A stretch of 64,000 bases of DNA from Gloeophyllum trabeum ATCC 11539 (Eukaryota; Basidiomycota; Agaricomycetes; Gloeophyllales; Gloeophyllaceae): the NCBI RefSeq assembly GCF_000344685.1, contig NW_006920417.1, forward strand, positions 560,014 to 624,013, given 5' to 3'. This document shows, in pieces, positions 44,979 through 56,709 of the stretch. How positions within the stretch are numbered: the first letter of the stretch is position 1; every line of letters begins with the position of its first letter. The notes under the pieces were generated by a model. That model saw only the letters and a program-made list of their open reading frames with translations, had not been told where the DNA came from and did no database searches. Position numbers and translations under genes: made by a program.

Positions 44979-46432
44979 GAAGGTTACCAGCCGCACCATG
45001 CCACATACCATCCACTGCAGCAGATTTCTCTGCCGCCGCCTTCACGACCGCATCCCTCATTGTCACAGGCGTCACGGCCAATCCTGGCTATAGATACAGC
45101 CCCAGGTCCTGCTGCTACCCATCGACAGCCGCACCTGGCACTGCCGCCTCCAAGTGCTCAGGAGCCACGTCGCAGTCCTCTGAGGGGCCCTGAATCAGTT
45201 GTTTCGAGCTCGTCCACTAAGACGCCACCAGCCGGTACAAGTCAGTATTTCGTTATTGGATTATCACTCGCATCTTTCATCGGGGGACGGCGCAAATGCA
45301 ACATATTCTGACTTAACGTTATGGGCAGGAATGTCACAGAAACAACGGCCAAAGAAGATAACGGTCGCCTGCAACTTCTGTCGTTGTAAGTATTTGGCGT
45401 TTGCCTCCAAACCGTCGTGTATACTGAGACGGCCATAACGCAGCTCGGAAACTGAAGTGCGACGGCGGAAGGCCGGCGTGCGAGCAGTGTCTAAAACGAC
45501 GCAACCCTTGCGATTACGTGCCCAATATGCGGCGTGGAGGCGCCAGGAGACAGCGCAGGCAGGATGACTCTGAGAGCGAATCTGCGAGCGGCGACGATGA
45601 TCAATCGCCCGAGCATGATTCGCAATCACCTGAAGTCCCATCCAGACCGGTCTCAAGGAAGGGCAACGTGAACATGTTCTTGACAGAGCCGCTTCCAGGG
45701 TCTGGGCATCTGACTTCTCCGCTGGACCGGCGGGAAACCGTCCCACGGCTGCCTGCACTCGTGCTTCCCAAGCCCAACATCCCGGGCCCTCCTTCGGCCA
45801 GCTACAGGACCGACGATCCGTCGCATATAGCAGCCCTTCCCACCCCTGTTACCGGCATCTCGAGCTCTAGCTCAGCGCACGCTGAGTTAACCTTGCCGCC
45901 TATCAGAACAGAGCCTGATCTACCCAGTCCATCCAGGAGGAGGTCAACTGTGCCTCCTCGTAAAGGCCACCGGTCATTGAAATACGGACCCAAGGTCGTT
46001 GCCTGTAACTTCTGTCGGGGTAAGTACGGTCACGAGTATAACCCGTTCGGTACAGCTGAGGACATTTTCGTAGCTCGGAAAACGAAGTGTGATGGCGCTC
46101 ATCCCTCGTGTTCTAGCTGCGCTCGCAGGTCTCTGCAGTGCAGTTATGTGAACGATCCTGCCGGTCCTCATGGTCCAGCTCGCAGGAAGAAAGCTACCAC
46201 ATCGACTTCGGACCCCTCTCAGTCGTCACCCCCTACATCCCAAGTGCACACCCAGCTGCCCCCTACGACTGCCCCTCCTGTAGGCTATGGCCATATGGCA
46301 CCCCCGAACATTGGAGAAGGCGAGGTAGATTTGAAGAGAAATCTCCACGATCCCCAGCAGCAGCTCCCGCCAAAGAAAATGCGCCTAGAAGGCAATGCAA
46401 GTCACTCCGTCGCAGTCGCGGCCGGTCCCTGA
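44979..46432 (+). CDS. Protein with two Zn2Cys6 clusters, 417 aa
   Basis: Model: join(44979..45240, 45329..45385, 45444..46019, 46074..46432), 417 aa if started at ATG 44979. Two complete fungal binuclear clusters are present: KKITVACNFCRSRKLKCDGG with PACEQCLKRRNPCDY (residues ~95-130), and KVVACNFCRARKTKCDGAHP with SCSSCARRSLQCSY (residues ~291-325). Each is cut by a phase-1 intron right after CNFCR. The N-terminus (HPLQQISLPPPSRPHPSLSQ) and the linker are Pro/Ser-rich; a basic segment ARRKK follows cluster 2. It is presumably a transcription regulator binding paired CGG half-sites, by family analogy. The same frame is open upstream into the septin-like exons, so the natural product might be an 855-residue fusion. 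Confidence 0.83.
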
Positions 46433-46896
46433 AGCAACCCTACTTATCGGACTACGATAGAATATCCTTTCATATCTCCTCGATGGTGCAGTGTCTAATC
46501 ACGTTTTCTTTGGTTATCACGGGGATTTTGGAACGTTTTGTATCAAGTTGTATTGTATCTGTTGCAGGTTGTCTAGCTGTTCATCTATATATTCCTTTCT
46601 TTTTTGCCAGCCCTCCTCGTAGTGCGACTGACTGAACCTGAGATCTTGAGACCTCGCGTGGCAGTCGAAATCGCAATGCAGGGACGATCGGTCACATCTG
46701 GGGCCGGGACGCACGGACGGTACACGGTGGCTGTAGCGGCTTGGGCTAAATTGGGAGTTCGAGTTATTGCTCTCTGCCACCGTAACCTATCTTGGTTTTG
46801 TACAACTTCCGACTAGTTTCTTGCTTTGCTGCTAGCAGTGCTCTATATCTCTCATTCGTCTTTGTATGCTTTGCCAGGAGCACTGCATCTAGTACT
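46433..46896. other. Intergenic between the twin zinc-cluster gene and septin-like copy 2
   Basis: This 464 bp region lies between two plus-strand genes. It is T-rich from 46500 to 46620. I see no other element. Confidence 0.5.
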
Positions 46897-49134
46897 ATGG
46901 TTCTCGGTTTCCGTCGGAAGTCAATCTCGAAGAAAGACACGGACAACAATGCCCCGATCCGCAACTCACCGTCGCTGCCGGAGCTGAAGGCCCAAGGGAT
47001 TCCCTGGCCCGAGAACCTGGTCGATATCAATACTATACGTCAGAATACCCTCCCTGAACGTCTCCATCAAGGTGCGGTGAAAAGTTCTTTACCGGTCAGC
47101 GACCGCGCCCCCATTCCATTCCACAAACCATTTCGAGGCTCTCCAGGACAGTCAGAGAATGGCGCACCGAAGTCAGGCCAAAAGCCGGGGGGCCTCATTT
47201 CTTCCTTGTACATATCATCTCCTCCACCTTCTGCCTTCGATAACTGGAGGTCACCTGGCCAGACACAGCGAAGAACCAGGCCTAGCACTCGGAAGCCACG
47301 CACGCCGCCTACTTTTAATTTGATGGTATGTTTCGCACCTGGCTGTTCCGGCCAAACTGATGGTGAGATGCTCCTGGACAGGTTGTAGGAGGACAGGGCA
47401 CCGGGAAGACGTCTCTACTCAGACTGCTACTGGAGACTGCTGACATATCCCCTACCGCGACTGCCGACCAAAGGGCCGCTGTCGACCGCTTCTTGAACGG
47501 GAAGCTCAAATGCACTCATAATATCCAGACAGCTTGTGTTGAGATATGCGAGTCTCGGTTCGACCGAGTGTTGTTCTCCGTCATTGATACTCCTGGCCTT
47601 GATTTCCGGGAGGGCCGCGAGCTGAAGCTGGACAGACAAGTAACGGGAATAATGAGATATATTGATGGACTGTATGCGGACACCATGAACGAGGTAAGTC
47701 TTCCTAATGTCTAACTTCAGCTATTCCTCCATTACGCGGCTTCGCTGTGACGTGTCCTCACTCACGTTACTGGGGTGGCACAGGAATCAAAGGTCGTTCG
47801 GCAGAGTAAAGGCGATCATCATATTCACTTGTACGATATACTATGCTTGGTGTCGTCGAAATCACGCTCACCTAGCTGTGGTGCAGATGCATATACATGA
47901 TCGACCCTGCTTCCGTTATCTCCACGTCTGCGCGTCGGGCACAGTCGTCATTGCCCTCGAAGACTCGGTCGGACACCACCATAACGTATCGCCCGCAGGA
48001 CCTTTCTGAGGCTTCCGAGGGTGCCGAATCAGACGACGAGGATGCGGAAACCGAACGATTGACCATCTCGCCTGCGGAACTGCGGGTTATTCGGCGCCTA
48101 TCTGCGCGAGTGAATGTCCTTCCCGTCGTCGCTCGTGCCGACTCGCTTACGGACGAGAAACTCGCCGAGGTGAAATCTACGGTTCGGAGAGACCTCCAGG
48201 AAGCAGGGCTTAGCTTCGGTGTCTTCGGGCCATCAAAGGATCCCGAGGAGGACGCTTCCGTCTCTCATACGAACGGTACGCATGAGAATGGGGAGAGCAT
48301 TGGGTCGCCTGTCAGCGGGAGCGGCAACGCCTCGCAGAATGGCGACTCTAAAGAGGATGCTCAGCATGAAGTCGACGAAGAGCGGCAAGCACGCCCTGTT
48401 ATCAAGCTGCGGCCCGTACGCATGCCTAGTGCAAAACTGACGCGTTCTCGGTCACGTTCGCGATATGATTCCGAAGACATGGATGACCGAGGGCCTCTGA
48501 CGCCGGATCCCACGGACAAGGAGAGTGTGGCTAACGTGCGATTTTCGGCGCATGTGGTTGCTAAGACCGACATCACCACACTCCTTCCATTCGCTCTCAT
48601 CAGTCCTGAGGGAGGTCGTCGGCACCGTCGCGTAGCCTCTCCAATGCAGGACCCTAACAGCTCACTGTTGTCGCCGTCCGAAGACGGGCATGCAGATTCC
48701 TTAGCATCTCCCCGCCCCTCGTCCGTGTTCTCGTCTGTTTCGACCCGCAGTATGCCCTATTTACAGGGCCCACCTGAAGACTTGAAAGGCGTCTTTACAA
48801 GGAAATTCAGGTGGGGCACTGTGGACGTGTTGAATCCCGACCACTGTGACTTCGCTGCATTGCGCACTGCCGTGTTGTCCACTCACATCAAGGTTTGTGC
48901 AACATTTTACGTGTGTATGCAAAGGTTAATGAAGCTGTACTCTCGTAGATTCTAAAGGTCCACACTCGTGAAGTGTTGTACGAGAAGTATAGGACCGAAA
49001 AATTGCTTGCCAGGCGCGCGACACGCAATATCGGCGATGCTGAGACAAAGCGTCTTCTGGAGGGTACGTTTTAACGATCCCCTTGTCATTCCCGATAAGT
49101 CTGACACACTTGCCTTTCAGATCTCGGATTATGA
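46897..49134 (+). CDS. Septin-type GTPase-like protein, copy 2, 640 aa
   Basis: Model: join(46897..47325, 47382..47693, 47784..47830, 47887..48892, 48949..49063, 49121..49134), 640 aa. A ~140-residue basic, Ser/Pro-rich N-terminus precedes the GTPase: MVVGGQGTGKTSLLRLLLET (G1), SVIDTPGLDF (intact G3), GDHHIHLCIYMIDP, and NVLPVVARADSLTDEKL (G4-like, AKAD changed to ARAD). The C-terminal septin block is FRWGTVDVLNPDHCDFAALR and then LKVHTREVLYEKYRTEKL, close to canonical septins. A long acidic/Ser insert lies between G4 and that block. Gene structure matches copy 1 intron for intron in the GTPase region (after the G3-proximal exon, then a 47-nt versus 38-nt exon), which supports tandem duplication. 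It ends with its own short last exon. Confidence 0.85.
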
Positions 49135-49457
49135 TTTATTGGCATATTGGATATATTTTTACTCTCGGCGGAGTATATACCCCTTCCGCTTTCACCCTCC
49201 TTTGCTTTATCTGTACTGACTCCGTCCTATACGAGGTTATTCTTCACTTATGCCTGCTGGGACTATTGGCTGTTTGTACATTATTTGTGCGTAATCCTTG
49301 CACCGCATCCCCGACGTAGCTATCTATCGATGTTATTCCTTTCGGGCATTAGTTGGGATGGGCCTTCCTCATCATCATCATCATACAGGCGTCGTACAAG
49401 CTTCCTCTGGAAACAAACTTAGGAGTCATGGCGCGAGTAGATTTCGAATAGAGATCA

Positions 49458-50616
49458 CTACGTCTTCGCCAGCTCTTCTATTTGGTCCTCCGACATGCCA
49501 TCAAGGCGGTGGAGGAGATACTCCACCTGATGCATTGGATCAGCTTCATCTGCAGTTACAAAGGCACACCTAGCAAACTCACCTCCACTTCCTTCGTAAG
49601 AGGTATGATATAGCTGTCATAAAGCTCGACCACTCCGTCCACGTCGATTTTACCGTTTGTGTCGTTGACGCCATTCGTGCCGTTGACTTCGGAAGGGTAA
49701 GGCGGAGACGGTGGGGTTTCGACCTCCAGGGTCGCGTCCCTCCCATAGTTGACGGCCTTCTTGCGCAAACGGAGGAGCAGTTTTCGCTCTACTTCGGGTT
49801 TCGTTATGAGGCTTTCGAGTGTGGCGGGATCAGGTTTTAGGATGTGCGGGATGAAAGCACCTGGAGCTGCGCGGAACTTGGATTCCGACACGAACTTGCC
49901 TAGAGCCGATGATCAGACACGCGAAAATCAAAGATCGCCTTGGGCTTAGAAAATACGCAGATGCGCACCATAATGGACGCGCTTGCTGATCGCCTGGAGT
50001 ACCTCGACATCAAGGGTGGCTGCGCTTCCGTAATTACCGTCGTCCTCGAACTCGTCTCCACCCATGATTCCTTGCGCTCGCTTGACGCTTGCGAGCTTCA
50101 GCGTGGCGTGTCTCGTTATCCGGGGAACAATGTAGTTCGTGTAGAAGGTCAAGATCGAAGGGTTAACGTTGATATTGTTAGGGTAGAGGATAGGCTTGTA
50201 CTTCAAAGGCGGCAAGACAGGCGAGGGTAACTCAGAGATGGGCGTGAAAGGATATTCATCGGGACTGTTTGAGGCATGGGCCGGAATACAGCATTCAAGT
50301 GGGGAGCTACCAACCTAGTGTACCGTCGTGCTCTTGCTGGGCACCAATGGTTTAGACACGCCTCCTCGGGAAATACGAAGAAGAGGCACTCACCATGGAA
50401 AGTCTCGGTTTCCTTCAAGAACCATTCGAGCCAACTGCCCTCGAAACCCATATCCCGCAACTCCTTGAAGGCATTTTTCTGGTAGATCTTGGGATTGTGG
50501 GCGAACTGTGCTCGCTCTATCAACCCAAAGATAATGGTGTCCTCCAGTCTCGTCAGGACCGACCGGATCCTATCGAGCGACAAGGGGTCTTCGTCGATGG
50601 AGTAGTTCGACTGCAT
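49458..50616 (-). CDS. ARO7: Chorismate mutase (eukaryotic AroQ type), 308 aa
   Basis: Model: complement(49458..49526, 49583..49899, 49969..50264, 50315..50336, 50394..50616), 308 aa. It converts chorismate to prephenate at the branch to Phe and Tyr and in yeast is regulated by Trp (on) and Tyr (off). Seen: [20 protein letters not shown] (residues ~23-42, with the catalytic Arg/Glu helix), [28 protein letters not shown] spanning a 22-nt exon, [32 protein letters not shown], and [14 protein letters not shown]. Yeast Aro7 is 256 aa; the extra residues are an Asn/Gly/Val-rich insert before the C-terminal [20 protein letters not shown]. All phases agree. Confidence 0.94.
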
Positions 50617-51774
50617 GGTGGTAGCGTGACAACCGGGGTAAAGAGAGCGTCGGCCTTATATCCGACAAATGTCGAGGCAAGAATAGTGACGAGATGACTC
50701 GTCCAGTTAGTTCAGCAGGTCTAAGTGGCGGGAGGACTTAAATGGTTTGAACATTACCAGAGTTGGTGTCAGAGTTCGGTCAGGCGACTGATCCATTTAT
50801 CCCATTCTTTCCTTCTGTTCGCCATTCGAGCCTGTCGGCCAACAACGCTGATAACGACCCAATAAACCTGACGTGCACCCCACTGCGCGCTTAGCTCCCG
50901 GCCGGTCTCGAGTGGGACGAACTGTGTTGGCGTGGCGGAGGTAAAGCGGTCGAGAGAGCCGACAGTCAGAGTTGCTGTAACGTTCGGATGACACAGGGAA
51001 CAGATGCGTATGATATGGCGAAGGTAGTAACTCTCACTCTCTAAATCCCCGAGTATCCTCTCCCCACCTTGTGCGAATGCATCTCCGTTAGTGAGGCCGG
51101 CGGAACTTCGCAAACCGCGCGCATCTCATGATTCCGTTCCATTGTGGTTTTGCTTCATTCAGTCTGGTGTACAACCCCCGGCCCAGCGTATGGCATACCC
51201 AGAGCACCCCATACCGTGCCTCGGGGCCTCGTACAGCTAAACGTTGATATGGATGTTTCTGGCATAGGTCTGTCCTATCCTCCTAATGTTTCCAACGACT
51301 TCTCTAAGAGGAGCATTCTTCGCCCCAGGATGTTCTCCTACAGGAAACGCAGTGACCTATGCGTAAGGGAGATCGTCATTGGAGTAGACCTCAGCCTTGC
51401 TACGACTGCCCCCAGGCCTTTCCACTGCTTTAGGTCGTTGGGACGGCTTGCTTGCTTTTCTTAGCAATGCAGTTTCCGTCGTCGAAGCCCCCATTCCGGA
51501 CCACACCATCCTGGCACCCCGTCCGGAGTCGAGTGCTCCGTTTCTCCCAGCCTGATTAAGATAATCAAGATAGAACGACCGTTAGTCCTTCCATTGGCTC
51601 TGTGGGGAGTCACGTTCGAGCCAGGAATAAGTTTAACCTGTGTGGCAGCCATTAGCCGTTCGCGCCATTGGCCATAGATACCCCCATATCTTGGGGTAGT
51701 GGTGATGTCGCCTTCACATGCTGGGCGCAAATATTTCCCGTACGGATGCAGAGTTCAGAGGCCTGATTGCTGGG
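50617..51774. other. Intergenic before THI4
   Basis: A 115-codon minus-strand frame at 50769-51113 has no motif and I do not call it. I looked for a TPP riboswitch (CUGAGA and the GCGxAGGGA core) in the THI4 leader and found none; CCTGATTAAGATAATC at about 51550 resembles only part of it. Confidence 0.45.
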
Positions 51775-51782
51775 TATAAAAA
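51775..51782 (+). promoter_or_regulatory. TATA box of THI4
   Basis: TATAAAAA lies 52 bp before the ATG at 51834. It is a strong consensus match, fitting a highly expressed, thiamine-repressed gene (regulation inferred from the family). Confidence 0.6.
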
Positions 51783-51833
51783 CCATGGGATCACTGCGAG
51801 ATGTGCTAGACTCTGGCTTCTCAACGTCACAGC

Positions 51834-52959
<1,126 letters not shown>

Positions 52960-53263
52960 ATATTCTTGTACACCACACCACATGTTGTATCCATAGTCTG
53001 TGTAATATTGCTCCCTCGTTAAAGGCTTATGCCCAAGATTCAAGAAGTTCGTCAGAATCTGCAACGAAAACTATGAAATCGAAGTGGCATTGACAAGTCG
53101 CGTCGCGGCGTCTTGGTAAGACGCGATCGATCTAAATGAAACGCGACTCACGTGACCAGTGGCTTAAGCGCTTACGCCTCGTCTGGTATCTCTCTCTTTC
53201 ACCATCAGTAGCTCGACTCGTCCTTGATCCACCTATTAGACCAGAATTTGCCTCTCGTATACG

Positions 53264-54050
53264 ATGGGAATGACGTTCCCTCCCCCGCACACTCCGGCTG
53301 AGCAAGTTCGCACCTTGATGGGCCAGAAAGAGAACCTCGAATCCGAGCTCGATGCCCAATTCTCCATCCTTTCAGCGAACAGCTCGACTATGAACTCACC
53401 ACTGCTCGACCCGGAAGGCTTTCCGCGATCTGACATTGACGTCTGGGCGGTCCGACATGCGCGTGTGCGCATCATCGAGCTGAGGAATGATATGACTGCC
53501 TTGATGGACCGGATTGCGAGGGCGCTGGAGGGCGTGTATGATCCTAACATCGTGAACGGTACACCGACGTCGGCGTCATCTGCGGCGCAGCAGGCATCCC
53601 TGTCTCCGTTTGCGAGGGTAGATGGTGTTGCGCCGGGGAGCCCAGCGGCAACCGCAGTACGTTCCTCCATCTTGATCCCCTTATGGTGACTGATTAGGAA
53701 AATCCGTGCTATAGGGTTTGCAGAGAGAAGATCTCATACTGAAGTTTGGCAGTCTCACGGGCCTGACGTCGCTGCAGCCCCTGGCCGAGCTAGTTTCACT
53801 AAACGAGAATGTACGTCTGGTCGCTATCACCTGGCATCCGCTATCCGCGCACTGAACGATCACTATAGCGAACGATCAAGGTCCTCATCCTCCGAGAAGC
53901 AGAGCAGCTGACGCTGGACTTTACCCCCCGAAAGGGTTGGGGTGGTAGGGGAATGCTCGGGTAAGCTGAATACTTCTAGGTATCTCCGCGGGTTGCCGAC
54001 TGACTTTTTGCGATAGGTGTCATATAGTGCCATATTCGGTGTCGCAGTAG
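53264..54050 (+). CDS. NAS2: 26S proteasome assembly chaperone PSMD9/Nas2, 204 aa
   Basis: Model: join(53264..53656, 53715..53810, 53869..53960, 54017..54050), 204 aa. Nas2/p27 is a PDZ chaperone that binds the Rpt5 C-terminus during base assembly. The N-terminal helical pair shows QKENLESELDAQFSIL and FPRSDIDVWAVRHARVRIIE, a strong family signature. The PDZ domain starts at FARVDGVAPGSPAATAGLQR and continues with EDLILKFGSL, then TIKVLILRE; the end is WGGRGMLGCHIVPY as in homologues (yeast Nas2 220 aa). All introns are short and in phase. Confidence 0.94.
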
Positions 54051-54140
54051 TCCATTCTTACTTGTATCGATATAAGCCACACCCACTGTATTTCTATCAT
54101 TTCTTCTGCGTGCTCGCGCCTTGTACTGCTAGGAGTCCCA

Positions 54141-56455
54141 TTATAACTTGGCTAAGGAAGACGTGTCTCCGTATACGATGGTATGATCCTTCTTGAACCG
54201 GCTGCCCGGATCCACGCTTCTGGCTACTCTGACTGCATCAACGCTGCGCTGTAATTCACCCTCCATCACCCAACGTCTGAACACCTCAATGTCTGTCTCC
54301 GCTTCGGGCTGTGCGGTGATGTTCGACCATACGGCGTGCTCGAGAAGGTACAGTGCCGAAGCCACATATCCGAACAAGAAGAGGGCGGGTCGGGGGACCA
54401 GCGGAGCCACCGGCGGCGTGTAAGTTGATTGTATTTCCTTGAGCGCGGATTGGAGAAGCGTGCAGGGGACCTCTAGTGTCGCTGACATGGAGGGGGGCAT
54501 GGAGGCCAGGACATTATCAGCCCACTGTAACGAGAGGTCAATGCATAGCGTTCTGCCGCGATCCCCGCCGATCACTCACTTCTAGGAAGGCACTCATATT
54601 TTGGGCGGATTGGGCGACCCTCTGGAGGTCCAACGCGAGGACGGTGGTAGTCCCCTCCCATATCTGCTCCACCAGCCCGTCGCGAATGCACCTGCCGGTA
54701 ATCCGCGTCAACCCCTGCCCTGGAACACCAAACGAAGCTCCTCTCACCGTCCGATCCCGGTCTCCTCCATGTACCCCTGCCCCCCCAGCGCCGCCATGCA
54801 CTCGGGCATCGCCCGCCCCGCGAGCTCCGCGGCGAACGCCTTGGCAAGGGGAGTCAGCAGCCGCAGCCGCCTCTCGTCCCCCTCGCTCGCCGCGCCGCAC
54901 TCGCTCCTCCCCAACAACCTCACCGCGCCGAACACCAGGTGCACCGCGGCGCGGTAGCCCGTACTTACCCGCGCGAGCTCGGCGACGTGCACCGCGTCCT
55001 CGCTCAACAAGTGCGTTCCCCCGCGGATAGTGCGCACGGCGGCGTACGCGCGCGCGATCTCGAGCGACTAGCGGAGGTACCCGAGCGAGGAGACGGCGGA
55101 GTAGACGCGCGTGATGTTCAGGACGGCGGCGATGGTCTTGACGCCGCGATCGCGCGGGCCGACGGGGTAGCCGAGAGTCCCGGACAGGGAGAGCTCGGCG
55201 GTGGGGAGGGCGTGTGTGCCGAACTTGTGCTTGAGGCGGTGGATAAAGATGCCGTTGCTCGTGGAGGTGCGGGTGGCTGGTTTCTGGCAGTAAGGGTCGG
55301 ATCGGGGAGGGGGGAGGGGATTGGGCTGGAGGAGCGGGAGGCGGAGGGGGACGAGGAAGAGGGACAGCGCGCGCGCGCCCTCCGAGACGGGCCCGGTGCG
55401 CGCGAGGGCGAGGGCGACGTCGCTGTCGGTTGCGCTGGAGAACCACTTGAAGCCGTCGAGGGAGTGTGCGGGGCCGAGGGTGTCTTCTGTGCGTGAGGCA
55501 TTGGTCGGGGGCAGGGGGGTTGCGGTGGTTTCGGTGAGGGAGACGTCGGAGCCTCCTGGGCGCTGGACGGCACGTCAGTGACGCTCTGCACTGGGGAGGG
55601 TTGTCACCGGGGGGGCGCACCTCAGTCATCCATTGCCCGCTAGTAAAGGCATGCGACGGGTCTCGACTGGGGCATGGTGTTCAATATTGTGTGTGACAGC
55701 ATGTCGTGATTGCTCGATGTCCTCACCTTATCAAGCGAGGATATATCTCCGCTTTCATCGCTGGCGTCCCATGCAACTCGATAACTACTAGGCATCAGCG
55801 TCACCGTGAAGCAGAGAGCCATCCCACTCACCGCGCGCACACCCATCTGTCATACTCATCGGACAAAACACCTAACGCTCCTTAGCACACCCACGAAGCA
55901 CTAACTATCCACGCTCACCGAGCGCGTGTCCGCCGTGGCCATGAGCACCTTCATGGACCCGTACACCCTGCTCAGCGCGCCATAGCGGCGCTCGTACGCG
56001 ATCGCTACGATGCCCTCCTTCTGTGCCAGTGCTGTCAGCTGGCGCCAGCCCTCGGAGAGGCGGAGCGCGTCGGTGCGCTGGCCCCAGTGGTTGTACTGGG
56101 TGAGGGTGGGCGGGGCGGTAAGATCGGCGAGGTCGCGCACGGCTGAGGGGAGGTGAGCGGGACGGGCTGGAGTGGCAGGGGATAAGCGTACTGGTGAGGA
56201 TGTCGTTGCCGAACCGTTCGAGGTCGGGCTCGATCTCATCGCGGGCTCTGGGGAGGGTCAGGGGCGGAGGACGTGCGGTGGACGGAGTGGCGCTCACTGT
56301 TTGGGGAAGAGACGGCGGAGGAGGCAGGGGAGGACGGGGTCCGCTGTGTATGGGTTGCCCTCGGAGTAGGGGACCTTTGAGATGCAAGAATCAGGTTCGT
56401 CGTCGGGGTATACATCGAGACGACGCACCGGTTGGAAGCCTTGCTCGACTCTCAT
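54141..56455 (-). CDS. AidB-like acyl-CoA dehydrogenase with one in-frame TAG (612 codons)
   Basis: Model: complement(54141..54524, 54580..54691, 54748..55562, 55621..55666, 55727..55784, 55832..55871, 55919..56142, 56192..56247, 56298..56374, 56429..56455). Flavin enzyme oxidising acyl-CoA; AidB relatives have unclear substrates. Seen: MRVEQGFQP, LTQYNHWGQRTDALRLSEGW, VFCPMSMTDGCAR, GQWMTERPGGSDVSLTET (the family hallmark), LDGFKWFSSATDSDVALAL, GGQGYMEETGIGR and LVEQIWEGTTTVLALDL. All ten exons are in phase, but the codon at 55070-55068, between GYLR and SLEIARAYAAV in exon 8, is TAG. So it is a fresh pseudogene, a sequencing error, an allele, or read-through. GC is very high around 54.7-55.4 kb. 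It diverges from the thioesterase gene. Confidence 0.85.
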
Positions 56456-56709
56456 TGCGGGTGCTGCTGTCCAATCAAGAACGGGGTAATGGCGACGCTA
56501 ATGCCAGACATTATATCAGCGCATGAGTACTTACTAGTAGTCACGGGGACGAGTCATAGCCGAGGCTTGACAGATCTTCTGGCATGTGAATACCCCTCTG
56601 CAAGTCCTCACGTTGCCACATTATGTGTACCGTAGAATATCTGGCCTTCACAGAGGCGTTAGCGTTATGACTCTGGCGTCGCGAGTGCGGGGTGATCATC
56701 TCAGATCGC

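Noticed and set aside
50769..51113. 115-codon minus-strand gene
   Set aside because: No motif, no splice structure, and it lies in the THI4 upstream region; it cannot be told from chance.
51530..51600. TPP riboswitch in the THI4 leader
   Set aside because: Only a CCTGAT...TAAT-like fragment is present; the CUGAGA and GCGxAGGG cores are missing.
54538..55629. 363-codon Arg/Pro-rich minus-strand frame
   Set aside because: Out-of-frame shadow of the GC-rich acyl-CoA dehydrogenase exon 8.
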